Positions 18,454-27,950 of a DNA stretch of 64,000 nucleotides are shown here, one piece after another; position 1 is the first letter of the stretch, and each line of letters opens with the position of its first letter. The position numbers and the translations under genes were made by a program. The stretch is from a virus. The stretch lies in IMG/VR virus record IMGVR_UViG_3300020183_000007, positions 62,001 to 126,000 of that record; one strand, given 5' to 3'. The notes below the pieces were generated by a model that saw only the letters and a list, made by a program, of their open reading frames with translations, was not told where the DNA came from and ran no database searches.

Positions 18454-20309
18454 TAAAACATCCTTCTTACTCTTTTAGAAGAAGTAGATCTACGAAAACC
18501 TGTTGAAGGATTCAGTGCATCAACTCGACCACTAATTATAACTTTATTTTTTTCATCATCTTCTTTATCTACTTTTTTATTGTCTGGAACAAAAAAATGA
18601 TTAGAGAAAGTTTCAGTATTTGTTGCATACTGCCCCTGAGAAAACTCTCCATAATTTTGCGTAATAGCCAACAAGGCTAGCATTAAAGCATCGTGTGCGT
18701 GATCCATCGCAGATCCTGCAGCCTCAAAAACTGGTCGACCAGTTTGAGTTGTGCGAACAACAACATAAGATATTAGCTGCATATATAGCTCTTCGTCAGA
18801 GTCTGGAATCATTAATTTTTCTTTTTCCAAAAACTGTCTAAGGTTATCGACCATAAATGGTTTCATTTCCTTTTTAACCATTAACTTAGTATATGGATCT
18901 CTTACGTCAATACTTTCACCAAATGCAACACCTTTTATTTTTTCTTTCAATCCGGATCTAGGGTTCTCAACACCATGTTTCTTCAAAAGCTCTACTTGTA
19001 CCTCTCCATATCCACGGTCTACATAAATGTGTTTTGGATTAAATATTTGATTAAGTTCAATAATTCTATCTACCGCTTTAGTCAAAGTATATTCTGATCT
19101 AGCAATTTCTTCTCGATAACAAATTTTTGTTTTGCCTCTAAATGTAGAATTTTCATAATTCTCAGAACATACCTCTACAACAACAATATTTGTTCCGGCA
19201 CCGTATTTATCCCAGTCAACGCCAATTGTATGAAATGATCTAGCAGATGTTATTTCTGGAGTATAATTCCAGGAAGGAGAAATAAAAGCCCTATCAACAA
19301 ACTTTCTAGGATAAACACCTTCGGAATCTTCGCCCCAATCAGCCTCAATTTCATGCCTATATCCATTGGGCGAATATTGCTCCCTAAATTCTTCTTCTTG
19401 CTCTTTAGAAAAATATGGATTGCAATAACTCGGAAACCAAAATTCGGTAAACCTAGGTGATCTACACCATTCCCAAAATCTTTCCCGCCTTCCAGTTGGA
19501 GTAGATGCTCCAATCATCACTTTATCAGGTTGATCTTCTGCTGTTTTTTGAAGCATGGCGTATAGGGCATCGAGATCATCTGCATGCATATAGTCCATTT
19601 CATCAAGAATAATTAAATGCGCTTCTTGACCACGAGCAACATCTGACTTGCCTCCTGATTTCATTCCTGAAGTGAAAAATCTAATTGTAGAACCATTTGA
19701 GAATTGAATCATAAATTGAGGACTAGTTACTTTTCTTGTTATAGAATCTATAACAACTTCATTCTTAGAGGCAATTCTAAGAATCTCCTGATAGATAAGT
19801 TCTACTTGCGTTTTCATTGGTGCAATAACTAAAGATCTACCATCTTTATGAGTATAACTGTAATGCAATAGCTGCACTGCTAGGCTAAATGTTTTACCTA
19901 AACGACGACCAGCTCTTAAAACTTTTCTTAAAGAAGGGTCTCTTAATATTAATATTTGATACACACGAAGGTTGGCTTCCAAAAATTGTTTTGCCCAAAC
20001 TACAGGGTCTTTAGAAACATGTAACTGTCGTTGATGATCTGCGCTAATTCCATCTGCCAATAAATCTAAATCAATTTCAAATGGTTCATCAATTAAAAGA
20101 GCTAATTCTCTGTTGGTTATTTCTCTTTCTATAACAGGCATTCCGTTGTTCCACGATAGGTGAGATAATTTATTTTTAAATACCCATTCAATTCTGTTGA
20201 CTTGCTTAATAAGTTCAGGATCTTGGATGCGAATTATTTCAAGTAAATCTTCTCTAGACAATTTTTGTAAGGCACTTCTAAATTCTTGTGTTTTTGTAAA
20301 TATACTCAT
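18453..20309 (-). CDS. terL: Terminase large subunit
   Basis: A 618-aa packaging motor: an ATPase that translocates DNA into the prohead and a nuclease that cuts it. Visible motifs are the Walker A-type RAGRRLGKT (132-140), Walker B LIILDEMD (232-239), and the coupling motif GASTPTGR (268-274 region). The RNase H-fold nuclease acidic residues are D365 (GVDWDKYG), D431 (YVDRGYG) and D540 (DHAHDALML). An N-terminal extension of about 120 residues precedes the ATPase. The start overlaps the gene downstream in the operon by 1 bp. Confidence 0.92.
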   Translation of the reverse strand: MSIFTKTQEFRSALQKLSREDLLEIIRIQDPELIKQVNRIEWVFKNKLSHLSWNNGMPVIEREITNRELALLIDEPFEIDLDLLADGISADHQRQLHVSKDPVVWAKQFLEANLRVYQILILRDPSLRKVLRAGRRLGKTFSLAVQLLHYSYTHKDGRSLVIAPMKTQVELIYQEILRIASKNEVVIDSITRKVTSPQFMIQFSNGSTIRFFTSGMKSGGKSDVARGQEAHLIILDEMDYMHADDLDALYAMLQKTAEDQPDKVMIGASTPTGRRERFWEWCRSPRFTEFWFPSYCNPYFSKEQEEEFREQYSPNGYRHEIEADWGEDSEGVYPRKFVDRAFISPSWNYTPEITSARSFHTIGVDWDKYGAGTNIVVVEVCSENYENSTFRGKTKICYREEIARSEYTLTKAVDRIIELNQIFNPKHIYVDRGYGEVQVELLKKHGVENPRSGLKEKIKGVAFGESIDVRDPYTKLMVKKEMKPFMVDNLRQFLEKEKLMIPDSDEELYMQLISYVVVRTTQTGRPVFEAAGSAMDHAHDALMLALLAITQNYGEFSQGQYATNTETFSNHFFVPDNKKVDKEDDEKNKVIISGRVDALNPSTGFRRSTSSKRVRRMF

Positions 20310-20311
20310 AA

Positions 20312-21790
20312 TTATCCATAATGCGCAGCCATCATTGCGCCCTCTGTACCTAGCATGCTTCTTGCGTTTAGTCTAGAATTTTGTATTGCCTGAACACCTC
20401 TAGCTCTAGAAGTTGCTGCAGCTTCGGTATCCCTAAAGCCCATTCCAAATGTTGGTTTGGCTATAGAACCTTGTAAAGATTTATTTGCATCTCTTGTAAA
20501 ATTGATTCCACTCTTAACTAATTCTCCGCCGAGCCGAGCAAGGTCGTATGCCAATGATGCTGCAGCGACGACCTGAAGACCGGGCATTGCTAGTGCAGCC
20601 CCTCTCATTGCCATCATTCCAGCTGCGCCCTTACCACCAAGCTTTAATGCTGTCCTTGCTCCAACTTGAGAGAAAAACTTTTCTCCTCCAGTTGATCTAA
20701 GAAATGATACCGCTTCGTCTGCTCCTTTTAAAACCTGACCACTTGCTAACTTTATTCCATCGTCACCAAAAGATTGAACAGCTTTAGCAAATGCATCTTC
20801 TGCTGCCTTTGCACCTTGTGCTGCTCTGCCAACTAATCCAGGTTGACCACCAAAACCTAGTGCACCACGAGAATATCCGGCTAAATATCCCGTTGCTGCA
20901 CCCGCTAGAGCAGAAGCTTGAAGATTACCACGAACACCAAGAGCGCCGGCTCCTGTAGCTGCGTTATATCCCCCTAAGCCAACTGCTGTTTGAGCTGCTG
21001 TTTGTCCAGCCGGAGCGACAATTCCCATACCCATACTTTTAGGTATAATCCGCCCAAACTGTCCACCAGAAACAGTTAAGCCTGCTGGTGAATTTATTCT
21101 TAAAAGCGAGGAAGTGGCAGTATCTATTTTTCCAAGTTTTGCTGCGGCCCGAGAAGATCCTTTAAGTGCTCTTCTTTCTAAAGCGTCTGTTTTAACTCCT
21201 GCGGATATGCCGGAAAGCAGTCCTGGACCAAAAGCCTTTTCTCCTTCAACTAGAGGATTGTTACCTAAAATTTTGCCAGCTAGCCTTTGTCCATGCTTAC
21301 TGTTCAAGAGCTTATATCCACCAAACATTGAATATGCTCCAGCTTTTTCTCCAGCAAAAATAGTTTGAGAATGACCTCTAAAGAAAGCTCTAGGATTTGC
21401 TGTTATATTATTAACTCTTGAAGATCTTAAAAATGGAGTTTTTCCTGCAGCTCTAGCGCTAGTTTGTCTTGATGAAGAGCCCATAAAATGAGAATCCATG
21501 GCGTCAGACATGTGTCCGCCAACCATAATCCTGTGCTTAGAAGCTCTTTTGGCTAATCTTTTTTGACGTCTTGCACTTAAAACTTTTTGAGGATCACCAA
21601 GATCATCCATGAATCCGCCATACATCATTGTATTTGAGCCTCTCATGGAACCAAATGCAATAGTTGTACTCAAACCAGGTAGATGTTCCATCATCCTAAA
21701 GCCCAAAGGAACATCAGGGGTATCAACAAAAGTTGACTCGTTTAATGGGCCTATTGACTGACTATATCCAGTTGGATCACCTAAGGGCAT
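20312..21790 (-). CDS. Gly/Ala-rich putative virion membrane protein
   Basis: A 492-aa protein, basic and low-complexity, with several Gly/Ala-rich hydrophobic stretches (about 280-310 and 385-420, for example MRGAALAMPGLQVVAAASLA). It ends SMLGTEGAMMAAHYG. It follows a glycine-zipper protein and the exonuclease protein, and the three share hydrophobic patches and similar C-terminal tails. It may be an internal virion or ejection protein that enters the host membrane. Function is inference only. Confidence 0.5.
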   Translation of the reverse strand: MPLGDPTGYSQSIGPLNESTFVDTPDVPLGFRMMEHLPGLSTTIAFGSMRGSNTMMYGGFMDDLGDPQKVLSARRQKRLAKRASKHRIMVGGHMSDAMDSHFMGSSSRQTSARAAGKTPFLRSSRVNNITANPRAFFRGHSQTIFAGEKAGAYSMFGGYKLLNSKHGQRLAGKILGNNPLVEGEKAFGPGLLSGISAGVKTDALERRALKGSSRAAAKLGKIDTATSSLLRINSPAGLTVSGGQFGRIIPKSMGMGIVAPAGQTAAQTAVGLGGYNAATGAGALGVRGNLQASALAGAATGYLAGYSRGALGFGGQPGLVGRAAQGAKAAEDAFAKAVQSFGDDGIKLASGQVLKGADEAVSFLRSTGGEKFFSQVGARTALKLGGKGAAGMMAMRGAALAMPGLQVVAAASLAYDLARLGGELVKSGINFTRDANKSLQGSIAKPTFGMGFRDTEAAATSRARGVQAIQNSRLNARSMLGTEGAMMAAHYG

Positions 21791-22656
21791 CAGTATCCCC
21801 TTCTAGAGTTATGCATTCCGAGAACAATATCTCCACTAGCGTTCAATGTGCTCTGAGTATTTCTTGTTGTGGAGTATGGCGAATTTTGAAAAAACTCTCT
21901 GTTATTATTCATATAAGCTCCGACGCCAAGTGCTGGCAAAACTACTCCCACGTTTGCCCCAACAAAACCACCAACTAATCCGCCACTAATTTTTCCTATT
22001 TTAGATCCAGTTTTACCAAATGCAGAACCTAAAAATGCTCCAGCTGCTACTCCCATCGTTCCAGTAACTGGACCGGTTGCAGTTCTTGCTGCAACCATAG
22101 CGGCACTAAACGTATCTGAATTTATTGGTGGATTCGCAGCAAAATAATCCCCTGGGGCAGTCGCCTGTAACATGCGTCCACCAACTCCACCCATTAGTGT
22201 TCCAGCTAAAAATCTAGCATCTAGGTCTCTTCCAGTAAAATATCTATCTGCTTCAGTATCATTAAAAGCTGCTTCAAACGCAGCATCTTTTACAGCTGGA
22301 CCGACAGAAGAACCAAAGCCGATTGCGCCAGCGCCAATTGTCACACCAGCTATCCCGGCCCTACTTGAAGCAACTTCGCCTAGGGCTCCCCCTAAACCAG
22401 CTGCTGCTCCACGAGCAGCCCTTCCGGTACGGCCTTGAGCAAAACCTTGAGCTGTTCCTTGTAATTTTGGAATAAGCTCTTCATCTATTCTTTTGCCAAC
22501 TGATTCAGAAACGTCATCAAACGTTTGCCTTGCTCTGCCGCGTAAACCAGCTGTTCTTGCAGAAGCTGATGCCCTTTGACTTTCAGCCATTGGCTTTATG
22601 GTATCATTAAATAAAGATGTAACTCTTTTACCTAAAGAACCCAAATTAACTGGCAT
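21790..22656 (-). CDS. Glycine-zipper putative membrane protein
   Basis: A 288-aa protein with repeated small-residue hydrophobic segments (AGIAGVTIGAGAIGFGSSVG, MGVAAGAFLGSAFG, LVGGFVGANVGVVLPALGVG) arranged like glycine-zipper transmembrane hairpins. The C-terminus is polar (STLNASGDIVLGMHNSRRGY). It overlaps the next gene by 1 bp. A pore-forming or DNA-ejection function is plausible. It is not recognised as a holin because it lies within virion genes. Confidence 0.5.
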   Translation of the reverse strand: MPVNLGSLGKRVTSLFNDTIKPMAESQRASASARTAGLRGRARQTFDDVSESVGKRIDEELIPKLQGTAQGFAQGRTGRAARGAAAGLGGALGEVASSRAGIAGVTIGAGAIGFGSSVGPAVKDAAFEAAFNDTEADRYFTGRDLDARFLAGTLMGGVGGRMLQATAPGDYFAANPPINSDTFSAAMVAARTATGPVTGTMGVAAGAFLGSAFGKTGSKIGKISGGLVGGFVGANVGVVLPALGVGAYMNNNREFFQNSPYSTTRNTQSTLNASGDIVLGMHNSRRGY

Positions 22657-22658
22657 TA

Positions 22659-25600
22659 TTACTGCCCTCCATAAAGATGATTATATTTATTGTTTCCCAT
22701 TTTTGTATGTCCAATTTTATTTCTATCTAGATTTCCGACAACACCAGCAGTAACCAATGGATCCCTCCTGGAGGAAGGCAACGAAGTCATGGAAGCAGTG
22801 TAGGTATTCGTAACACTATTTTGATTATAGTTTTCTAATGGTTGCCGTTCAAGTGTTTCGTTATATAAATCTCTTTCTTCTTTTTTTCTAAACAGATAGT
22901 AACCACCAGCCATGGCTGCTGCACCCATAGCAATCAAACCAGCGTGTGGTTTTATGTTATTGTATATTTCAACACTTTTTGAAATATCTTGCTTTCGAGT
23001 TCCAGCTTTAATATTTTGTAAAGCTGTTCTCAGCAGGTCGTTATCACCAGCAAGTCGTTCTGCTACATCATTAGCACCCTTCAATGAAGATCTAGCAATG
23101 GCATTCATATTTCTGGTAAATGTGGTTCCAGCTGGAGCAGTGGCTCTTGCTGTAGTTTCGTCAAAGAAAAATACTCTCAATAAATCAGTAGAATCATCTA
23201 TTACATTACCAAGAATTCTATTTCCAGTATCTCTAGTTAAATCTACTCCCATGGATGAAGCATTTTGAACTAATCTAGCTATTGGGCTATCTACGCCAGT
23301 ATCTTCTATAAATCCTGCTACAACTCCTCTTTTAGCTAAAGCTTCTAATTCTGCTACTGCAGACTCTTTACTTTTTTTCTCAAAAAGAACTTTTAAGTTT
23401 TCTATTTCAGCTCGCAAACGAGAATCTGGTTCTTTTATGATATTCTTATAGTTATCTGTCTCAACAAAATCTTCATATAACTTTTCTGCTATTTTTTTTG
23501 AAGTAAGACCAGAATCATCTCTGCCCTCTTGCCAGGTTAGGTTTAACATATTGTGCACTGTATGTTGATTAGTTTTATCATCTTTTATTGCTGTTTCAAT
23601 AAAACTAAGAGACATATTAACTTTACCCTCAGCCAAAGCTTTACCCATATCGGGTATGCTTGGATCTGAAGCTAGTTCAATTGATTTAAAGTACTCATAA
23701 GGAAGAATTAGCTTCTTTCCTAAAGATGACTGAGTTTGAGATTCCATAATTCTCAAAGATGATTGGAATTTAAAGTGCGATACACCAAACTGAGAAACAA
23801 CATCACCTATCTCTTCAGATGCTCCATATCTCATTGAAGTTCTGAATTGAGATAAATATGAGTCACTTACACCAGCCTTTGGCTGGGTGCTTAAAGTCTG
23901 GAATCTTTCTCTAGCCACACCACCGGTTGCCCTTGACATCATATCGCCAAAAGCCAATTCAGTAGGACCTAAGATAGAGTTAGCCATTCCTAAACCAGAC
24001 ATTGTCTGACCATGAGAAACATATTGAGCCAATATCTCAGAAGAACTGCGTGCATTCATATTGAATCCCATAGAGAACGTTGGTGTTTTTGAGGGATTCA
24101 TTAAAGAGCGAATTTGCCCAACAACACCCCTGATTGTACCAGGTGAATCTCCGCCTATTACCCTGGGATTATCTGCAAAGTTTTCATAAAAATTACCAAC
24201 ATTGTGAATATAAGAATCCACATCTACAGGACTAATATTTGTTGGCATGCCGATTTGATCTATTAGTTCTTGTGCTATTAGAATATTTGAATTTTCTCTT
24301 CTTGTTAAACCCAAGCTCATTATTTGTTTTTCAAATGGGTTTATTCTTCTCGTAATCGAAGGAGCTGCCCCTTGTGGGGTTAAATTAATTGTTTTGTCAT
24401 ACTGTGTATCTTGAGCTCCTGTAATGACACTTCTTAAATATTCTTTTGCTTGAACCTTATCTAATTCTATTGGGCTTCCTTGTCCAGTGAAAATCTTATA
24501 CGAACCCTGATCATACTTTATAAAGCCTTTTTCAATATCTGCACCAAAATCTACACCAAAAGTCTTTTTTGCTTCCTGCGCATCAATCATAATGCTTGTG
24601 CTAGCCAGTCCCTCATCTGTTTGTATGTATCTAAGAGCTGCTTGAGACAACTGTCGCGGATCAGATATGTTTGCTTCTGGTACAATTGCTGAGGACTTTA
24701 GCGCTGTTAATCTCGCCATATCTATGATATCTTTAGATATTTTTGCACCGGGCTCTTTTGTCTTCGGATTACGAAAATCTAATTTACCCTGATGTATATA
24801 CTTCAACATGTAGTCCTGCATAATTGTGTCAGTTTCAGCTACGTGAGAACCTTCAAATATTTTTGCAAAAACCTCAGGCGCATGATCTTCGGCAGCTATT
24901 AAATCCAATAGATTTGTATTCATGATGAAGTTTTCCATAGCGGCATATGTAGCTTTTCCTCCACGAGAAATATCAGCTAAGGTTTCTTCCGCAAAAAAGC
25001 TTTTTATAAATCTATCTCCTCTAGCAATAGCATCATCAGGCGATAAACCTTCAGTTTGCTGAAATAGATTTCTCATATATTGACGACCAATTTCAAGTGT
25101 ATCTATCATGAAATTGGGATTATTATCTACTCTATCTAAAAACTTATTAACTACCAGATTAAGTGAAGCATTCTGCTTGTAGCCCCTCATTGACCTAGCT
25201 GTATCGAGCAATGTATTTATGTCATACTGAATGTTGTGTCCAGTAAGAAAATCAACTTCAGATTCATCAGAAAGATAACCAAATAATTTTGTCATCCTTT
25301 CCATAAACTCATCTTCATTACCAATAATATTTCCTAATTTGTCAAACCCTTCTTGCTCAGCTATAAACTGGCTCAAAGTTTGACTATCACTAGCCAGAAC
25401 ACCCGCAAGTCTTGGTGAGTCATACATAAAATCCATGCCTTCTTCGGCAACCTTAACCATTTTAGCTGCCTCATCCAAACCAGTTCTCTGTATCAAAGAA
25501 ACAGATCTAGCCTGAGAGCCAAACATTAGTCCAGTAGATTCAATGTCTATCGTTGCTATTTTTGAAGTTTGAGTAAAAAGACTTCCATTAGCAATAGCAG

Positions 25601-26171
25601 ATATCTGAGACATGTTTCTTTGTATCTGCGAGGAAGACATGATGTTTTGCGTATTGAATGTCATGTCAGATATAGACTCAGACATAGGGTCAACGTTAAA
25701 TATCATTTTATTTAAAACTGAAAAAACAGGATGTTCCATTTTTTGGTTTATGTCAAACATTAAACCAACTCTTACATCATTAGCACCTTCTGGTAAGGCA
25801 ATATTGGGGAAGCCAACATTTGATATTAGATCACCCAATTTAACAACCTTAGTTCTATAATTAGATATTAATTCTTGTCTTGCCTGATAATTAAAATAAG
25901 ATAAATCAATTTTACCCATTTTACGAAGATGCTCTACATCTACAACGTTTACCATTCCAGGCTTAAGCTTTTCTGGATCAGACAACATCCTGTAATACAT
26001 ATTCTCAAACTCTTTTTGTGACTGCATAAACTCATCTGCAGTCCCGTATATGCCTGTTGCTGTTTGATCATTTAAGATCACTTCGCCAATACCTTTGTTT
26101 TTCTTAAAAGGAAAGGATTGAGTACTTTTGTCGACTAATCTAGATAGTCTTTGAAAAAGCTCTTCTGACAT
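22659..26171 (-). CDS. 1170-aa protein with DEDDh exonuclease domain
   Basis: Residues about 200-455 contain the full set of DnaQ-like DEDDh motifs: D209/E211 in DIESTG, D317 in GHNIQYDINTL, a DTLEIGR element (D357), and H443-x4-D448 in SHVAETD. A 3'-5' nucleic-acid exonuclease is therefore likely. The other 700 residues are of unknown fold. Near 1090-1110 a hydrophobic segment (LIAMGAAAMAGGYYLF) is followed by RKK, a single membrane anchor, then a polar tail with NLDRNKIGHTKMGNNKY. It lies in the virion operon upstream of TerL, so it may be packaged or act in DNA processing. Such a fusion with a C-terminal anchor is unusual. Confidence 0.68.
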   Translation of the reverse strand: MSEELFQRLSRLVDKSTQSFPFKKNKGIGEVILNDQTATGIYGTADEFMQSQKEFENMYYRMLSDPEKLKPGMVNVVDVEHLRKMGKIDLSYFNYQARQELISNYRTKVVKLGDLISNVGFPNIALPEGANDVRVGLMFDINQKMEHPVFSVLNKMIFNVDPMSESISDMTFNTQNIMSSSQIQRNMSQISAIANGSLFTQTSKIATIDIESTGLMFGSQARSVSLIQRTGLDEAAKMVKVAEEGMDFMYDSPRLAGVLASDSQTLSQFIAEQEGFDKLGNIIGNEDEFMERMTKLFGYLSDESEVDFLTGHNIQYDINTLLDTARSMRGYKQNASLNLVVNKFLDRVDNNPNFMIDTLEIGRQYMRNLFQQTEGLSPDDAIARGDRFIKSFFAEETLADISRGGKATYAAMENFIMNTNLLDLIAAEDHAPEVFAKIFEGSHVAETDTIMQDYMLKYIHQGKLDFRNPKTKEPGAKISKDIIDMARLTALKSSAIVPEANISDPRQLSQAALRYIQTDEGLASTSIMIDAQEAKKTFGVDFGADIEKGFIKYDQGSYKIFTGQGSPIELDKVQAKEYLRSVITGAQDTQYDKTINLTPQGAAPSITRRINPFEKQIMSLGLTRRENSNILIAQELIDQIGMPTNISPVDVDSYIHNVGNFYENFADNPRVIGGDSPGTIRGVVGQIRSLMNPSKTPTFSMGFNMNARSSSEILAQYVSHGQTMSGLGMANSILGPTELAFGDMMSRATGGVARERFQTLSTQPKAGVSDSYLSQFRTSMRYGASEEIGDVVSQFGVSHFKFQSSLRIMESQTQSSLGKKLILPYEYFKSIELASDPSIPDMGKALAEGKVNMSLSFIETAIKDDKTNQHTVHNMLNLTWQEGRDDSGLTSKKIAEKLYEDFVETDNYKNIIKEPDSRLRAEIENLKVLFEKKSKESAVAELEALAKRGVVAGFIEDTGVDSPIARLVQNASSMGVDLTRDTGNRILGNVIDDSTDLLRVFFFDETTARATAPAGTTFTRNMNAIARSSLKGANDVAERLAGDNDLLRTALQNIKAGTRKQDISKSVEIYNNIKPHAGLIAMGAAAMAGGYYLFRKKEERDLYNETLERQPLENYNQNSVTNTYTASMTSLPSSRRDPLVTAGVVGNLDRNKIGHTKMGNNKYNHLYGGQ

Positions 26172-26887
26172 TAGTCGATGTCCTTTGGTGAATCTATTTC
26201 AATATAATCATCTTTATCATAAATGCCCAGTTTTTGTTTAAGAACTTTTTCTCTTTGATTCTCTAAAGACTGAACTTTATAAAGTATATCTGATATAGCT
26301 TGAGCGCTATCAAGCTGAGCTTGTCCAACCTTAGCTTTAGCTTCTCTTGTGGCAAGCAGTTGATTTCTTAGATCTTTTCTACGCTTATGTAATCTGTCTT
26401 CCAGTTCTACTGCAAGGTGTAGCTCTTTTTTAAGGATTGGCTGGCCATCACTATCAACGCCAATAATATTTTCTTGCACAAAATGTTCTTTAGCAAGAAG
26501 TTTTGTTTTGCGAATATATTGAACCTCTTGATCAACAAGATCTCTAACCATAGAAACTTCAACCAAATTGTCTGGATGAACATCTAGCTGTTCCATGTAT
26601 TCCTTGGTAAATTGTGCAACTATAGACATTTCTATAGGACAGGGCTTTCCGCGTGGTGCTAGATTTTCCTTGAGGAGTGGACATGTGTCTGCAAAAGTGC
26701 ATTTATGCGCCTCACAATTCATAGGAATAGAAGAAAACATGGATGTTCTAGTTTTCTGAGGCCGGACTAATTCAACAGCCTTTTCTTTTTCTTCATCTGT
26801 CCAATTGTCAGGAAAAAACAAATCTGGACGCAGGGATTCAAAATCTTGTAAAAATTTTCCCTTGTCACTCTTTTCTATGTTGCTCAT
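26171..26887 (-). CDS. Cys-cluster helical protein, possible small terminase
   Basis: A 238-aa protein. A cysteine cluster at about 58-85 (NCEAHKCTFADTCPLLKENL, then GKPCPIE) looks like a metal- or Fe-S-binding knuckle. It is followed by long basic helices (ELEDRLHKRRKDLRNQLLAT) and a Lys/Glu coiled coil. Lying upstream of TerL and with DNA-binding-like helices, it could be a small terminase or packaging adaptor. That is inference; no family was matched. Confidence 0.5.
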   Translation of the reverse strand: MSNIEKSDKGKFLQDFESLRPDLFFPDNWTDEEKEKAVELVRPQKTRTSMFSSIPMNCEAHKCTFADTCPLLKENLAPRGKPCPIEMSIVAQFTKEYMEQLDVHPDNLVEVSMVRDLVDQEVQYIRKTKLLAKEHFVQENIIGVDSDGQPILKKELHLAVELEDRLHKRRKDLRNQLLATREAKAKVGQAQLDSAQAISDILYKVQSLENQREKVLKQKLGIYDKDDYIEIDSPKDID

Positions 26888-27050
26888 TTAAATCAATCCA
26901 CTCGCTATCATAGGAGCCATCAGAATGAAATCTTTCTATTGTAGCACTTTTGCAGTAAGAACAATACATGTCTCTTGTTAAATATCTTTTTGAGAAATCA
27001 AAATATTCAGTTATAACTTGAACCATGCCGTTACATCTGGGACAATTCAT
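26865..27050 (-). CDS. Small zinc-ribbon protein
   Basis: A 61-aa protein with CPRC near the start and CSYC at about 30-33, the two knuckles of a zinc ribbon separated by a beta hairpin. It overlaps both neighbours by about 20 bp, so translation is coupled. It may be a nucleic-acid-binding or protein-interaction module. Confidence 0.6.
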   Translation of the reverse strand: MNCPRCNGMVQVITEYFDFSKRYLTRDMYCSYCKSATIERFHSDGSYDSEWIDLNEQHRKE

Positions 27051-27453
27051 CTAGAGCTTTCATTAAACCCTTCTGTAGTTTACTGGCTACTTCTGCATTT
27101 TGAATTGCATTATAGAAAATGCCAACTTCTCTAATTTCATCAGAGGTTAGATAAGGCGATATCCTGTATCTGGATCCCTTACATATTTCGCAATAAAAAT
27201 CTTTTTCCTCATTAAAACAAGTGCACTTTTCAATTAAATCAAAAAACTCTAATGAATCAGCTATTTCAAACCATTTTGACTTAAACAATTTTTTTGTCTG
27301 CTCTTTAAATGCTCTAAGCTTTTGCGGATCATTAGATAATAATGTTCCCATATCTAAAGACTGTTTCATCAAATCATTTATTGTCTTATACAAAAAATTT
27401 GCTAACTGAAAATCACCATTAACATCTGTAAACTTCTTCCAATCATTCATCAT
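27031..27453 (-). CDS. Helical protein with zinc knuckle
   Basis: A 140-aa protein. The first 80 residues are helical; then CTCFNEEKDFYCEICKG gives a CxC and CxxC pair that could bind zinc. A further helix ends the protein. It starts ATGATG and overlaps the zinc ribbon by 20 bp. Probably a partner in the same assembly or packaging step; function unknown. Confidence 0.5.
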   Translation of the reverse strand: MMNDWKKFTDVNGDFQLANFLYKTINDLMKQSLDMGTLLSNDPQKLRAFKEQTKKLFKSKWFEIADSLEFFDLIEKCTCFNEEKDFYCEICKGSRYRISPYLTSDEIREVGIFYNAIQNAEVASKLQKGLMKALDELSQM

Positions 27454-27472
27454 AATTCCTAACTATTATTTT

Positions 27473-27934
27473 TTAATATCTATACATTGACTGTCTTCCA
27501 GAGGAAGCGCCTTCTCCTCTTCTGTTCATTGCTACTCCAGCTGCAACACCAAGGCCAAGACCTATGCCCAAAAGACTTCTTTTACTCATTTTCATCCCCT
27601 TAGTAGTAACCGGGGGAACCGAGGGACCGTGCATCATTCCCGTGTCAACGCCACCTAATTTTGCAGCTGCCTGTCTCATTGATGACTGCCTTGCTCTTGC
27701 TGCATCAATTCCAGCCATTCTCTTTGGTGTCATAACTGTTCTTTTTGCATCTCTTGCTGACCCCGGTGCATTCGCTGGATTAAAACCTGGCAAAAAGGGT
27801 TGTCGCGGTCTTGATGGGCCCATGGTTACTGGAACTGGCCTTCTTGCTCGTGCATTTCTTGCAGCGGCGGAATGTGGCCCGACCATTGGCCCTCTCGTGG
27901 GTGTTTCAAATCCTGGTAATTGCATTTGTGGCAT
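27473..27934 (-). CDS. Pro/Arg-rich protein with C-terminal membrane helix
   Basis: A 153-aa basic protein rich in Pro, Arg, Ala and Met through residue 110, then a short Gly-rich hydrophobic helix (LLGIGLGLGVAAGVAMN) followed by RRGE and a Ser/Arg/Tyr tail ending MYRY. The layout (disordered basic part, single anchor, polar tail) repeats that of the 486-aa plus-strand protein and the exonuclease protein. Function unknown. Confidence 0.5.
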   Translation of the reverse strand: MPQMQLPGFETPTRGPMVGPHSAAARNARARRPVPVTMGPSRPRQPFLPGFNPANAPGSARDAKRTVMTPKRMAGIDAARARQSSMRQAAAKLGGVDTGMMHGPSVPPVTTKGMKMSKRSLLGIGLGLGVAAGVAMNRRGEGASSGRQSMYRY

Positions 27935-27950
27935 GTCTATCGTTTTTCCT

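Noticed and set aside
21790-22656. Holin
   Set aside because: It lies inside the virion operon, and its glycine-zipper pattern fits an internal virion or ejection protein better.
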